Of a stretch of 64,000 nt of DNA, positions 14,178-22,854 are shown one piece after another. The stretch comes from a virus: IMG/VR virus record IMGVR_UViG_3300044609_000595, positions 46,320 to 110,319 of that record, one strand, 5' to 3'. A model generated the notes under the pieces. That model was given only the letters and a program-made list of their open reading frames with translations. It was not told the DNA's origin and searched no databases. The first letter of the stretch is position 1. The number at the start of each line of letters is the position of its first letter. Position numbers and translations under genes: made by a program.

Positions 14178-16757
14178 ATGGCAGCAGGAACAGAAACAGC
14201 TATAGATACTAGGCAATATAATGGAACCAATTATGTTGGTAACATTGTAGAGAAAATTTTATTAGCTAGACAGTTAGCTAAAAACGAAAGACAATTTGCT
14301 GCTAAACAAGCAGAGCAAGCGGGCACATCATTAGAAGAAGCTGGTATTAAAAGGGGGCACTTTTTCAGAAGAGCTTTAGCAGGACAATTTGGTGGTAATT
14401 ATATTGATAAGAAGAAAGAACAACTTAAAAATGTAAATAAAAAATATAAAATAGCAAAACGTATAGGTAAAAATCCAAGATCAACTTTAAAATTTATTAA
14501 ACCTTTACTAGGAAGGAAGGTATCGTCAGCTCAAACAAAAATGTTTAGAGCAAAATTTGATTATGGTTATCAGGATAATATTAATAGACCTACACCCCAG
14601 AGTCCAATCGTTGGATCTAGAGTAAAGAAGATACAAAAAGCGACTGGTGGCAGAAGTAAAAGAGTTAGTAAAGAAGAGATACTATCTACTCTAACTGATA
14701 TTGTAGATTCTCTAAACAAGACAGCAGAATCTATTGGGAAAACTACAGCGGGAATTTCTGCTGGAATTGTTAGTGCTGCTAAAGCGCAAGTAGAATTAGT
14801 AGAACAATTAAAATTAAGAAATACAACGTTAGAAGATAAGCTTGATCAAATTGCTACTGCTATTTCAAATCAAACACAATCACAAAAACGTACAGTAGCA
14901 AAGATTACTGCTAAAAAACAAGAAGATAAATTAGAAGCAATTAAAGATATTGCTAAGACAGAAGTTCCTGATGACACTCAAACGGAGATTAATGAAACAA
15001 TATTATCTCAATTATCAGAAAATGTTGAGCCAACTACTAATATTATCAATGCTCCAACAATAGAAAGACCTGCTGGTGGGTATCCTTCTTTCTCTAGCAT
15101 AGCAAAGCCAGGAATGGATATACCACAAGCAGAAACTGGTGGTATTATTTCTGGTCCCGACAGTGGCTATCTTGCCAAGCTTCATGGCAATGAAATGGTA
15201 ATCCCCCTTGACAATAATTATACACAGGGAGAACCTAGTGCTATGGATGGCAAGGTAAGACCTAAGCCAAAGAAATTACCTACTTACGAAAAAGGTACAC
15301 CGAAGTCTTCTGTTGGAGGACGATTTGGATTTGGTATTACTAATATGACAGGAATTGCTTCTGGTGGAACAACGCAATCATCAGCAATGGCACAACCATT
15401 AGTAGATGCTATGTCACTACCAATGATGGCTGCTGGCGGTTCTATTTTAGCTGCTGTTTCTAGACTCACTAGTAGCCTAGGAAGCGAAGGAGAAAATATT
15501 GCTCCAGAGATAGAAAAAATATCAAGACCAATAGCAGATGTATTTGGACTGCCTCAATCAATTGTAAACAAAACTAAACCAAGTGTCACTGGTAAGCCAG
15601 GTGAAGGAAAAGATACTGAAGAAGATGGAGAATCTAAAAAAGATTTGCTAGCTAAAATGATGGATGGTTTTGGTTCATTCCTTAATAAACTTGGCGAAAG
15701 TATTAATACCACACCACCTCCACCACCAGGAGGAACAGCACAACCAGCAGATATTACTGGAAATGAAAAAGAATTATTAAAAAGATTGATGATTGCCGAA
15801 GCTGGTGGTGAAGGAATAGAAGGTATGGCTATGGTTGGTCAATCCGTTTTAAATAGAGCTTCTCTTATTCAATCTGGAACTGTTGGTGCAGGACAATTTA
15901 ATGCCGCCAGTGGTAGTGTAACTGATGTTATTCAAGGTAAAAATCAGTATCAACCATATGCAGAAGGAAAACTTAATAGAGCTTTGTCTGCTGAAGAAAA
16001 TGCTAGAGCAGAAGAAGCTTATAATTTATTGATGAATATGCCAGAATTTAAAAAAAGAATTAAACAGGCATTTAATTTATCTGACAGACAAGTTCAATTA
16101 GGTGCTGCCTCTACTGGATTTAGAAATTATGATGCTGGTGCTGGTACTGATACATCTCAGCAAGTAAATGAATTTAGAGCAGGAAGACATACATTTAATA
16201 CTGCAGGAAACGTTGGATTGAGAACAGCATCTTCTGATGTTAAAGTTGCTCAACCAACTACTACTCAACAAACTTCGCCTGGAACTGCAACACAATTGGG
16301 TCAAGCAATCACAAATAATTATGGATTGCAAGTGGGAGAAGAAAGACAATTTACTCACCCACAATATGGCGTAATTAAAGCACATAAAACTACAAAAGGT
16401 TTTGATTTTTATAGGGGTGCTGAAAAACTTAACATGGCTCCTTCAAAACCACAAGCAAAAAGTATTGTGGAGTATTTTGAATCAACCAATGGAGGTAGAG
16501 TTACTACTGGAATCGGTCCTCAAGCATCCATTGCTCCTCCACCAGGAGCAAACAAACAAGTGCAAACAGAAGCTATCGCTCAAGAGATAGATAGTAAAGC
16601 AGGTAGTGCAAATTTTGTTGCCATGATGATGCCAGGACAAACACCTAAGATGGCATCAACTTCACTACCTTCAACTGCAGAATCTACTGCTGCATCTCCA
16701 GGCACTAATCCTATTTTAAATTCTGGTTTATTCAATTCAGATATAATGGCTACCTAA
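14178..16757 (+). CDS. tail protein with SleB-type cell wall hydrolase domain
   Basis: 859 residues. The N-terminal third is basic and helical with a coiled coil (~160-270). Around residue 325 is SGPDSGYLAKLHGNEMVIPL, the 'GY..LHG.E.V.PL' motif of tape measure proteins, also present in the preceding gene. A proline run (TTPPPPPGG) links to a Hydrolase_2/SleB-like domain (~533-690) with AEAGGEGIEGMAMVGQSVLN, including the likely catalytic Glu541. Likely role: virion-associated peptidoglycan cleavage and/or tail-lumen protein. The similarity of the LHG motif regions suggests the two long genes share ancestry there. Confidence 0.75.
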   Translation: MAAGTETAIDTRQYNGTNYVGNIVEKILLARQLAKNERQFAAKQAEQAGTSLEEAGIKRGHFFRRALAGQFGGNYIDKKKEQLKNVNKKYKIAKRIGKNPRSTLKFIKPLLGRKVSSAQTKMFRAKFDYGYQDNINRPTPQSPIVGSRVKKIQKATGGRSKRVSKEEILSTLTDIVDSLNKTAESIGKTTAGISAGIVSAAKAQVELVEQLKLRNTTLEDKLDQIATAISNQTQSQKRTVAKITAKKQEDKLEAIKDIAKTEVPDDTQTEINETILSQLSENVEPTTNIINAPTIERPAGGYPSFSSIAKPGMDIPQAETGGIISGPDSGYLAKLHGNEMVIPLDNNYTQGEPSAMDGKVRPKPKKLPTYEKGTPKSSVGGRFGFGITNMTGIASGGTTQSSAMAQPLVDAMSLPMMAAGGSILAAVSRLTSSLGSEGENIAPEIEKISRPIADVFGLPQSIVNKTKPSVTGKPGEGKDTEEDGESKKDLLAKMMDGFGSFLNKLGESINTTPPPPPGGTAQPADITGNEKELLKRLMIAEAGGEGIEGMAMVGQSVLNRASLIQSGTVGAGQFNAASGSVTDVIQGKNQYQPYAEGKLNRALSAEENARAEEAYNLLMNMPEFKKRIKQAFNLSDRQVQLGAASTGFRNYDAGAGTDTSQQVNEFRAGRHTFNTAGNVGLRTASSDVKVAQPTTTQQTSPGTATQLGQAITNNYGLQVGEERQFTHPQYGVIKAHKTTKGFDFYRGAEKLNMAPSKPQAKSIVEYFESTNGGRVTTGIGPQASIAPPPGANKQVQTEAIAQEIDSKAGSANFVAMMMPGQTPKMASTSLPSTAESTAASPGTNPILNSGLFNSDIMAT

Positions 16758-16758
16758 T

Positions 16759-18192
16759 ATGTCAGAAAAAACACCATACGCTTCTAGTTTTATATTAAAA
16801 AAAGCAAATATAACTGATGTAAAAGGATCTAAAACAGTTGATATCACTGATTTAGTTGTCAGATTTGATTACTTCGAAAATATTTCACTGCCTACTGTGT
16901 CCGCTAAGCTAACTTTGGTTGATGCTGGAGCAAACTTGATTGCAAATTTACCTATACAAGGATTTGAAAAGGTAGATCTTGTCATCGAAGCATCAGATGA
17001 GCAGACATATCAATATAAAATGAGAGTATATAAAATTGGAAGTAGATTTACTGGCGATAGATTTCAAACTTATTCGCTAGGTTTGATTTCTGAAGAAGCA
17101 TTATTGAATGAAGGTGTTCGTGTAGCAAAAACATTAAAAGGAAAGCCAGATAAAATTGTATCAGATTTACTTAAGCAGTATTTAAAAACCAATAAAGATG
17201 TCATAGTTGATCCATCTGTCTATAATATTATCTTTAACCCAGGAAAAAAATCTCCATTTAGTATTATTGATAGCATCAAATTAAAATCTGTACCTCGTGG
17301 AGGAAATGTAGAACCAAAAACTAATAAAAATAAATCTAAATTTAATACAGGTGGCAATAAAACAGATGTAACTTCTTCTGTTCCACCAATATCAAATTCA
17401 GATTACACGAAAACAAAAGGCACTAGTGGCTATATGTTTTTCGAAAATCGTAGAGGATTTATTTTTAAATCAATTGATACATTATGTTCCGCAGACAAAT
17501 ACAATGGATCCCCTGCAGTAGCTACGTACATACAGGAAAATAATGACATTGGTGGTCCACCAAATAGAAAAATTATTGACATTGATTTTGTTGAAGAAAT
17601 TGACATTATGACAAAGTTAAGAATGGGAGCATTCTCATCGTTAATTTGTTTTTATAATTACAGCACAGGAAGATACGAAGAATATGTTTATTCTCTTGCT
17701 GATTCGTATGATAGCATGGGTCATTCTGGATCACAAAAAGGATTGCCTTATGGCCAAAAAGAATTATCTAAGTATCCCACTCGCATAATGAGTGCTCTTA
17801 TAGATCATGAAACTTGGTATGATGGTATTGATATAGCGTCACCCGAAAAAGCAGACGGTGCCAATGGTTCGACGACAAACTTTCCTGACTTTCAAAAACA
17901 TTACATGTCTCAGTCTATATCAAGAGTCAATTCTTTGGTTAATCAAAAGGTAAAAATTACCGTCACTGGAAATCCTAATTTAACAGTTGGAGATAAAATT
18001 GAAATTAAAATACCAAATCAAATTCCTTCCGCCGATAGAACTCAACAACAATATGATACGGAACATAGTGGAGTTTATTTAATTTCAGAAGTTAATCATG
18101 TCTTTATTCCTAAGGAAAAATTAACCACAACATTTTTGACATTAATTAGAGACTCATATGGTAGTCCCGATGGTACATCTAAAGTACAATAA
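16759..18192 (+). CDS. baseplate hub protein (gp27-like)
   Basis: 477 residues (T4 gp27 has 391). The N-terminal DITDLVVRFDYFENISLPTV and AKLTLVDAGANL followed by MRVYKIGSRF is a hub beta-barrel pattern, and the C-terminal VKITVTGNPNLTVGDKIEIK is typical of gp27-like hubs that hold the spike. It lies between the tail lumen genes and the gp5-like gene, as expected. A low-complexity Asn/Lys/Gly stretch (~175-205) looks like a loop. Its start follows the previous stop by one base. Confidence 0.75.
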   Translation: MSEKTPYASSFILKKANITDVKGSKTVDITDLVVRFDYFENISLPTVSAKLTLVDAGANLIANLPIQGFEKVDLVIEASDEQTYQYKMRVYKIGSRFTGDRFQTYSLGLISEEALLNEGVRVAKTLKGKPDKIVSDLLKQYLKTNKDVIVDPSVYNIIFNPGKKSPFSIIDSIKLKSVPRGGNVEPKTNKNKSKFNTGGNKTDVTSSVPPISNSDYTKTKGTSGYMFFENRRGFIFKSIDTLCSADKYNGSPAVATYIQENNDIGGPPNRKIIDIDFVEEIDIMTKLRMGAFSSLICFYNYSTGRYEEYVYSLADSYDSMGHSGSQKGLPYGQKELSKYPTRIMSALIDHETWYDGIDIASPEKADGANGSTTNFPDFQKHYMSQSISRVNSLVNQKVKITVTGNPNLTVGDKIEIKIPNQIPSADRTQQQYDTEHSGVYLISEVNHVFIPKEKLTTTFLTLIRDSYGSPDGTSKVQ

Positions 18193-18195
18193 ATA
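18188..18195 (+). promoter_or_regulatory. late promoter box for the gp5-like gene
   Basis: AATAAATA overlapping the preceding stop, 20 bases before the ATG at 18215. Confidence 0.5.
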
Positions 18196-18214
18196 AAAAT
18201 AAAACGTGTGATAT

Positions 18215-21139
18215 ATGGATCAAGCGTTATCATCATTATTTCCTGTACATCAAATAGGTTCTGACGGATTTAATTGGTGGGTTGGACAAGTAGAGAGCAA
18301 GAAAGGAGACGACCCTAAAGAATCTGGTAGGTATCGTGTACGTATTGTAGGTCAGCATCTAAAAGATTGTGATGCCGTTCCTACTAATGAATTGCCATGG
18401 GCAAATGTAATGATGCCCGTCACTACTCCATACACTGATGGATTAACTACGGGAGCTTCTGTTGGTCTCGAACCTGGATGTTGGGTACTTGGTTTTTATC
18501 TTGATAATGATAAACAAAAACCAATTATCATGGGATCAATTGGTCACACAAAATACTCAACAGTTTTAAAAAATATTGATCCCAATCCATCAGGTAAGTG
18601 TAAATCATTTACTACCTTCACATCTAATGAAGTAAAACCACAAGTACACTACCCAACAAAGGCACAGAGTGGTGTTGACAAAGAAACTAAAGCAAATGTT
18701 TCTTCTGCTGGTCCCCCTGCTGCAGATGGCGCTACTAAACCAGATGGTGCTCCCCCAGTTTTGCTAGCTGCTTTATCACAATACAGCGAAACAAATCCCA
18801 TTGGTGGTAAAAGTTGTAACATCATTGCCAATCCTAAATGTGGTCAAGAAAAAAATTTAAAAAATAGTATCACTAATATTATAGGTGATCTTCTTGCAGC
18901 TAATCAAGCTTCTAGTGGACAACTGGGAGATTATTATGTTAGTAAAGTTACTGGATTTTTGTATGATAAAGTAGAAATTGCTCGTTATCATATTAGTAGA
19001 CTTACTAGACTTGTTCGTAGCTTTGTTGCTAGAATTAAAGGAGAAGTTATTAAATATATTCGCAAAGGTGTTGATGAATTAGTTAAATTAATTATTGGTA
19101 CTGAAGCAGCCGTCGATGAATTAGGTAATGTAAATACAGGACCACTTGCTGATCCAGAAAAAGCTTTTAAACCAGTAACACCAAAAGGAAATAGATTAAA
19201 AACAATTAAGAAAATTTTTGATAAAATTTTTGCTCAACTTGGTTGTGCTATCGAAGATTTAACAGATAGAATAACTCAATTCATAACTGATCTTATCTTT
19301 GGATTTTTATCAGATCTTTTTTATCAAGCTACCTGTGCTATAGATACAATTGTTCAGGGTATTTTGAATGAAATACTTTCGTTGTTTGATGGTCTTATTG
19401 CACAAATTTTAGGACCACTTCAAGAACTCTTGGGAGTATTTGCTAACCCTTTAAATTTGATCGGTGGTATTCTTAATAATATATTAAGTTTACTAGGCAT
19501 TTCTTGTTCTGGACCAGCAGCAAACTGCGAAGCTATTCAAAAAAAATGTACTGATTGTGGTCAAAATAAAGAAGATGATTTAGATAGATTAATTAAAGCT
19601 ATTGAAGATGGTGCTTTAGATAATGGTGGTGGCGTTTGTGAAGAGGGAAGAACTGTACCTCCAGCAGAACCAACTGAGGTGGATTTTATCGGCGGTGTGT
19701 TTGAAGAATCAACTCCAGATGTAGCAGAAGAACCACCAGGAAATGAAAATACTCCAGATTCTTTCTTCCCTGGTGGTACAGACATTGCAGATGATGCTTT
19801 CCCAGAAGTAGGAACTCCAGAAGAATATGATGATCCATTTAATGATGATGATTTACCCACTCCATCTGGTGATTCTTTTCCTGATGCGGACGCAACGGAT
19901 AATCCATATTATAGTGTAACAGCTGACAAAACTGTAGTAAATGAAGGAGATACTGTAACATTTACTATCAGAACCATTAATGTTCCAGTAGGAACAGTAC
20001 TTAATTACACTTTGTCGGGTGCAAGTATCACCGCATCTGATATTGAAGGTGGAAATTTAACAGGTTCTGTAACAATGTCAACCAGTACAGAAGATGTACA
20101 GATTACAATTGCAGTAGATGATACTGTAGAAACTACGCCAGAAGCATTAACATTCTCAATTGATGATACAGAAGCTTCCGCTACGGTTATAATTGATTCT
20201 GAATTTGAGTTGGTTCCTGGGATCAATGACAATATTGTATTACAACCAACATATTCTGTGGTTGCTGACAAAGCAAGCTATAGTGAAGGCGAAGATATTA
20301 TCTACACTATTACTACAACTAATGTTACTGATGGAACAGTATTAAATTACACTCTAACTGGTGTTGATATTATTCCAAGTTTCTTTATTAATAATACATT
20401 GTCTGGCTCCTTTATTGTAGAAAATAATACGGCACAAGTAGTTGTTGGTATTGCCGAAAATATTGGATGGACTAATAATTATATTCTTTCTTTTATTATT
20501 AATAGTACTGGAGCATTTACTGATTCTGTTTTATTAGCTGATGAGAACGCTGTTGTTCCAGGACAAGATACCATTGGAACTGATGGTGGTATCAAGGAAC
20601 CTAAAATTGGAAAGCCTGTAGCTGGAACACCTATTACTGATGGTAATGGTTCTATTATTAGTATACCAATTTTAAATCCAGGTGATCCCTATCAAAAAGC
20701 ACCTCAAGTTATCATTACTGGAAAGGGATATGGTGCTACTGGAATAGCATTGTTAGATGATAAAGGATACGTATCTGAAATAAGAGTGACAAGAACTGGA
20801 GCAAATTACAAAGTAAATACTCCAACAGAAAGTAATACTCAATGCATCATAGATTCTTTCACTTTAATTTCTCCTGGTGTTGGATACGAAACTGCACCAA
20901 CAGTATACATTAATGGTGATCCGACCATTGCTAAAGCTATTGTTGAAAATGGTTATGTGATTAGTGTAGAAATTGTTGATAGAAATAAAACATATTTAAG
21001 TTTGCCTGAAGTTTTAATCTTGGGAGAGGACGGAGCTGGCGCTAAAGTATTGCCTAATTTATTCTGCCTAGATATACAAGAACTTGAACGTAAAGGATAC
21101 GCCAAGATCGGCACTGGTAAATATATCGATTGTCCATAA
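18215..21139 (+). CDS. 5: gp5-like baseplate hub/spike protein with Calx-beta-like repeats
   Basis: 974 residues. The N-terminal OB domain (~15-115) has WWVGQVESKKGDD, GRYRVRIVGQHLKDC, LPWANVMMPVTTPY and GCWVLGFYLDNDKQKPIIMG, as in gp5 of T4-like cyanophages. The middle has helices and Cys residues, then an acidic Pro-rich linker (~490-560). Two Calx-beta-like repeats follow (starting ~564 and ~679; YSVTADKTVVNEGD and YSVVADKASYSEGE). The C-terminus has repeated 'P.V.I.G.G.GA' beta motifs (~825-960). No T4-type lysozyme domain is evident; hydrolysis seems to have moved to the two upstream genes. Confidence 0.75.
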   Translation: MDQALSSLFPVHQIGSDGFNWWVGQVESKKGDDPKESGRYRVRIVGQHLKDCDAVPTNELPWANVMMPVTTPYTDGLTTGASVGLEPGCWVLGFYLDNDKQKPIIMGSIGHTKYSTVLKNIDPNPSGKCKSFTTFTSNEVKPQVHYPTKAQSGVDKETKANVSSAGPPAADGATKPDGAPPVLLAALSQYSETNPIGGKSCNIIANPKCGQEKNLKNSITNIIGDLLAANQASSGQLGDYYVSKVTGFLYDKVEIARYHISRLTRLVRSFVARIKGEVIKYIRKGVDELVKLIIGTEAAVDELGNVNTGPLADPEKAFKPVTPKGNRLKTIKKIFDKIFAQLGCAIEDLTDRITQFITDLIFGFLSDLFYQATCAIDTIVQGILNEILSLFDGLIAQILGPLQELLGVFANPLNLIGGILNNILSLLGISCSGPAANCEAIQKKCTDCGQNKEDDLDRLIKAIEDGALDNGGGVCEEGRTVPPAEPTEVDFIGGVFEESTPDVAEEPPGNENTPDSFFPGGTDIADDAFPEVGTPEEYDDPFNDDDLPTPSGDSFPDADATDNPYYSVTADKTVVNEGDTVTFTIRTINVPVGTVLNYTLSGASITASDIEGGNLTGSVTMSTSTEDVQITIAVDDTVETTPEALTFSIDDTEASATVIIDSEFELVPGINDNIVLQPTYSVVADKASYSEGEDIIYTITTTNVTDGTVLNYTLTGVDIIPSFFINNTLSGSFIVENNTAQVVVGIAENIGWTNNYILSFIINSTGAFTDSVLLADENAVVPGQDTIGTDGGIKEPKIGKPVAGTPITDGNGSIISIPILNPGDPYQKAPQVIITGKGYGATGIALLDDKGYVSEIRVTRTGANYKVNTPTESNTQCIIDSFTLISPGVGYETAPTVYINGDPTIAKAIVENGYVISVEIVDRNKTYLSLPEVLILGEDGAGAKVLPNLFCLDIQELERKGYAKIGTGKYIDCP

Positions 21140-22218
21140 TGAGCAAAAACGTACAAAAGCCTTCGCCAAATCAACAAGATTTCCAAGCGAAAGGAGCTGC
21201 TAGACCAGAAGGAGCTGATGAATTAGAAAAGGGACAGTTTTGTAACGCAGATTTTAATGTCATCACAACCAAACATGGTTGGACGATGGGAACTTACTCC
21301 AATAATGATGGAACATCTGGTTATATTCTTACTAATGGTACATCAATTTTCCATTTTGATACTGCTGGTAACATTATTCTTTCTACAGGCAAACCTGCTC
21401 AAGCTGGTTGTGGTGGCAAAGTAATTATTAGAGCAGAAGATAAACAAGAAAAAGCAAAAACCACAAGCATTCATATCACGGGAAACGATGACCAAAAGAC
21501 TCGAAAGCCTGATGGTTCTGGTGGAGAAACTGTAGAAGAGTATCCTCCGTATTCTTTGTTTGTTGAAGGTGACATTGCGATTGAATCTCAGGGTGGAGAA
21601 GTTGCTATTAAAGGAGATAACATTACTTTAAATGCAACAAATGTACTTACTCTAAGAGCTGGCGAAGCAATTAATCTAGAGGCTGGTCAAGGAGGAGGAA
21701 AAGTTAACGTTCTTGCTGGCGATTATAATATTAATGCTTCATTTTCAAACAACACTATTACTGGTGGGCATTATATTGATAACACAGGAGAGACAACAGT
21801 TAATCAAGTTGTTCCTGGAACTACAACCTCTATCAATACTTTAGGTGGAGTGAATTATCTTGTTCGTGGTGCATATAACGTCGGTATTCTTGGAGATTAT
21901 AACGTAGCAGCAAAAGGAAATATTTTATTTGGTTCTTTGACAGGTGGTTTGGGTACTAGAATTGTCGGCAAATCATATGAATTTGTTGGTGGAAATAAAA
22001 AAAGTATCATCATGGGTAAACCATTGTCTGGTATAGATCCTCCAACAGAAACATATCAGCAAACTATTTCTGGTGCAGCAGCAGTTTCGTATGCTCTCAG
22101 AACCACTCAAAAAATAGAAAATAAAAGCTTAGGCGGATGGTCTTTGTTAACATCAGGACCAGTAGATATTAAAGGTAGCTTAGTTACAATCAAAGGAGCT
22201 TCTATTTTCCTGAATTGA
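21139..22218 (+). CDS. beta-helical tail spike (gp5 C-terminal-like)
   Basis: 359 residues from the ATG overlapping the preceding stop by one base; an upstream TTG at 21130 is a weaker choice. After an N-terminal domain (GWTMGTYSNNDGTSGYIL) come short repeats such as VAIKGDNITLNATNVLTLRA and GEAINLEAGQGGGKVNVLAG, the pattern of the triple-stranded beta-helix of gp5/VgrG spikes. In T4 this helix belongs to gp5 itself; here it is a separate protein. Its stop lies at the start of a 73-base repeat. Confidence 0.75.
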   Translation: MSKNVQKPSPNQQDFQAKGAARPEGADELEKGQFCNADFNVITTKHGWTMGTYSNNDGTSGYILTNGTSIFHFDTAGNIILSTGKPAQAGCGGKVIIRAEDKQEKAKTTSIHITGNDDQKTRKPDGSGGETVEEYPPYSLFVEGDIAIESQGGEVAIKGDNITLNATNVLTLRAGEAINLEAGQGGGKVNVLAGDYNINASFSNNTITGGHYIDNTGETTVNQVVPGTTTSINTLGGVNYLVRGAYNVGILGDYNVAAKGNILFGSLTGGLGTRIVGKSYEFVGGNKKSIIMGKPLSGIDPPTETYQQTISGAAAVSYALRTTQKIENKSLGGWSLLTSGPVDIKGSLVTIKGASIFLN

Positions 22219-22289
22219 AATTCAAAACTCAATTACATGAAATCGGGAAAAAAATTCCCAGTAAAAAATCAATAAAAAAGTTGAGTATA
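22217..22289 (+). repeat. dispersed 73-base repeat, copy 1
   Basis: Aligns without gaps to 25215-25287 with 53 of 73 bases identical. Core: ATGAAA, GGGAAAAAA, AAAAATC, AAAAAAGT, GAG. It overlaps the spike gene stop and is non-coding apart from a 12-codon mini frame starting at 22237 (MKSGKKFPVKNQ). It lies just upstream of the tRNA region; function unknown. Confidence 0.7.
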
Positions 22290-22341
22290 GTTATCCTGAA
22301 CCCTGACAGAGCCATCCTACTGAGATTTCTTGGGTTTGTCA

Positions 22342-22381
22342 AGGGGTTGACAGGCCGCCCCTGATGGTGCTACTATAAATA
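22342..22381 (+). promoter_or_regulatory. overlapping early and late promoters in a hairpin context
   Basis: TTGACA (22347-22352) and TACTAT (22371-22376), spacer 18, form an early promoter; TATAAATA (22374-22381) is a perfect late box overlapping it. The -35 lies in the loop of AGGGG (22342-22346) / CCCCT (22358-22362). Serves the small gene at 22403 and probably the tRNAs. Confidence 0.65.
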
Positions 22382-22402
22382 CATACACGGGTCGAGGAAA
22401 CG

Positions 22403-22534
22403 ATGAAAGTTCCAAACTGGCAACACCACAGCAAGAAAGAACAGAAGCGCCACCTCAAGCCCCAAGCATTGAGAGCTGCTAAAAAGCGTAGGCAGGCACT
22501 GAAGAACCTCTTGACAGCAACAGGACGAATATGA
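22403..22534 (+). CDS. very basic small protein, 43 aa
   Basis: Starts MKVPNWQHHSKKEQKRHLKP and continues with an Arg/Lys/Ala-rich helix (RAAKKRRQALKNLL). GAGGAAA precedes the ATG and a perfect late box lies 22 bases upstream, which supports expression. The charge suggests nucleic acid binding or a capsid-associated peptide. No family recognised. Confidence 0.55.
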   Translation: MKVPNWQHHSKKEQKRHLKPQALRAAKKRRQALKNLLTATGRI

Positions 22535-22551
22535 TACCATAGATCGGTATC
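22533..22551 (+). other. hairpin before the first tRNA
   Basis: GATACC (22533-22538) pairs with GGTATC (22546-22551) around a 7-base loop, eight bases before the first tRNA. Possible processing signal; no T-tract. Confidence 0.4.
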
Positions 22552-22558
22552 TATTCAT

Positions 22559-22630
22559 GGGAATATAGCTTAATGGTTAGAGCGGGCTCCTTATAAGGGC
22601 TTAGTCTGGGTTCAACTCCCAGTATTCCTA
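22559..22630 (+). tRNA. tRNA-Ile (anticodon UAU)
   Basis: Acceptor GGGAATA/TATTCCT, D arm GCTT..GAGC, anticodon loop CTTATAA (anticodon TAT, 22592-22594), T arm CTGGG-TTCAACT-CCCAG, discriminator A. It reads AUA, a codon favoured by this AT-rich phage. The anticodon stem has two wobble pairs. Confidence 0.85.
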
Positions 22631-22636
22631 CCTAAT

Positions 22637-22709
22637 GCTGGTTTAGCAATCTGGCGAATGCAATCGACTCATAATCGATGGGAGGCGAGTTCGATCCTCG
22701 CAACCAGCA
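22637..22709 (+). tRNA. tRNA with CAU anticodon (Met, or Ile if lysidine-modified)
   Basis: Acceptor GCTGGTT/AACCAGC, anticodon stem ATCGA/TCGAT with loop CTCATAA (CAT at 22670-22672), T arm GCGAG-TTCGATC-CTCGC, discriminator A. Elongator Met is favoured because the preceding tRNA already reads AUA. Confidence 0.85.
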
Positions 22710-22710
22710 C

Positions 22711-22744
22711 TTGACAATCTCAGCAAACCATGCTATGATTGTCA
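22711..22744 (+). promoter_or_regulatory. early promoter folded in an inverted repeat
   Basis: TTGACA (22711-22716), 17 bases, TATGAT (22734-22739), between two tRNAs. TGACAATC (22712-22719) is a perfect inverted match of GATTGTCA (22737-22744), so the -35 box pairs with bases at the end of the -10 box. Likely drives tRNA-Leu(UAA) and the genes after it. Confidence 0.7.
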
Positions 22745-22752
22745 GATACCAC

Positions 22753-22836
22753 GGGGATGTGGTGGAAGTGGTAGACACACCAGACTTAAAATCTGTTGGG
22801 AGTAATCCCGTGGGGGTTCAAGTCCCCCCGTCCCTA
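22753..22836 (+). tRNA. tRNA-Leu (anticodon UAA)
   Basis: Class II tRNA with a long variable arm (GGGAGTAATCCC). Anticodon loop CTTAAAA (TAA at 22787-22789), T arm GGGGG-TTCAAGT-CCCCC, acceptor 22753-22759/22829-22835 with G-U pairs, discriminator A. Confidence 0.9.
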
Positions 22837-22854
22837 TTATTTTAATAATTGTTT

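Noticed and set aside
15208-15236. TTGACA inside the 859-residue gene as a promoter
   Set aside because: No acceptable -10 box at 16-19 bases and no gene start nearby; a chance match.
22511-22540. TTGACA near the end of the 43-residue gene as a tRNA promoter
   Set aside because: The good TATGAT is only 13 bases away; the alternative TACCAT at 18 bases is poor. Possible but not supported enough to list.
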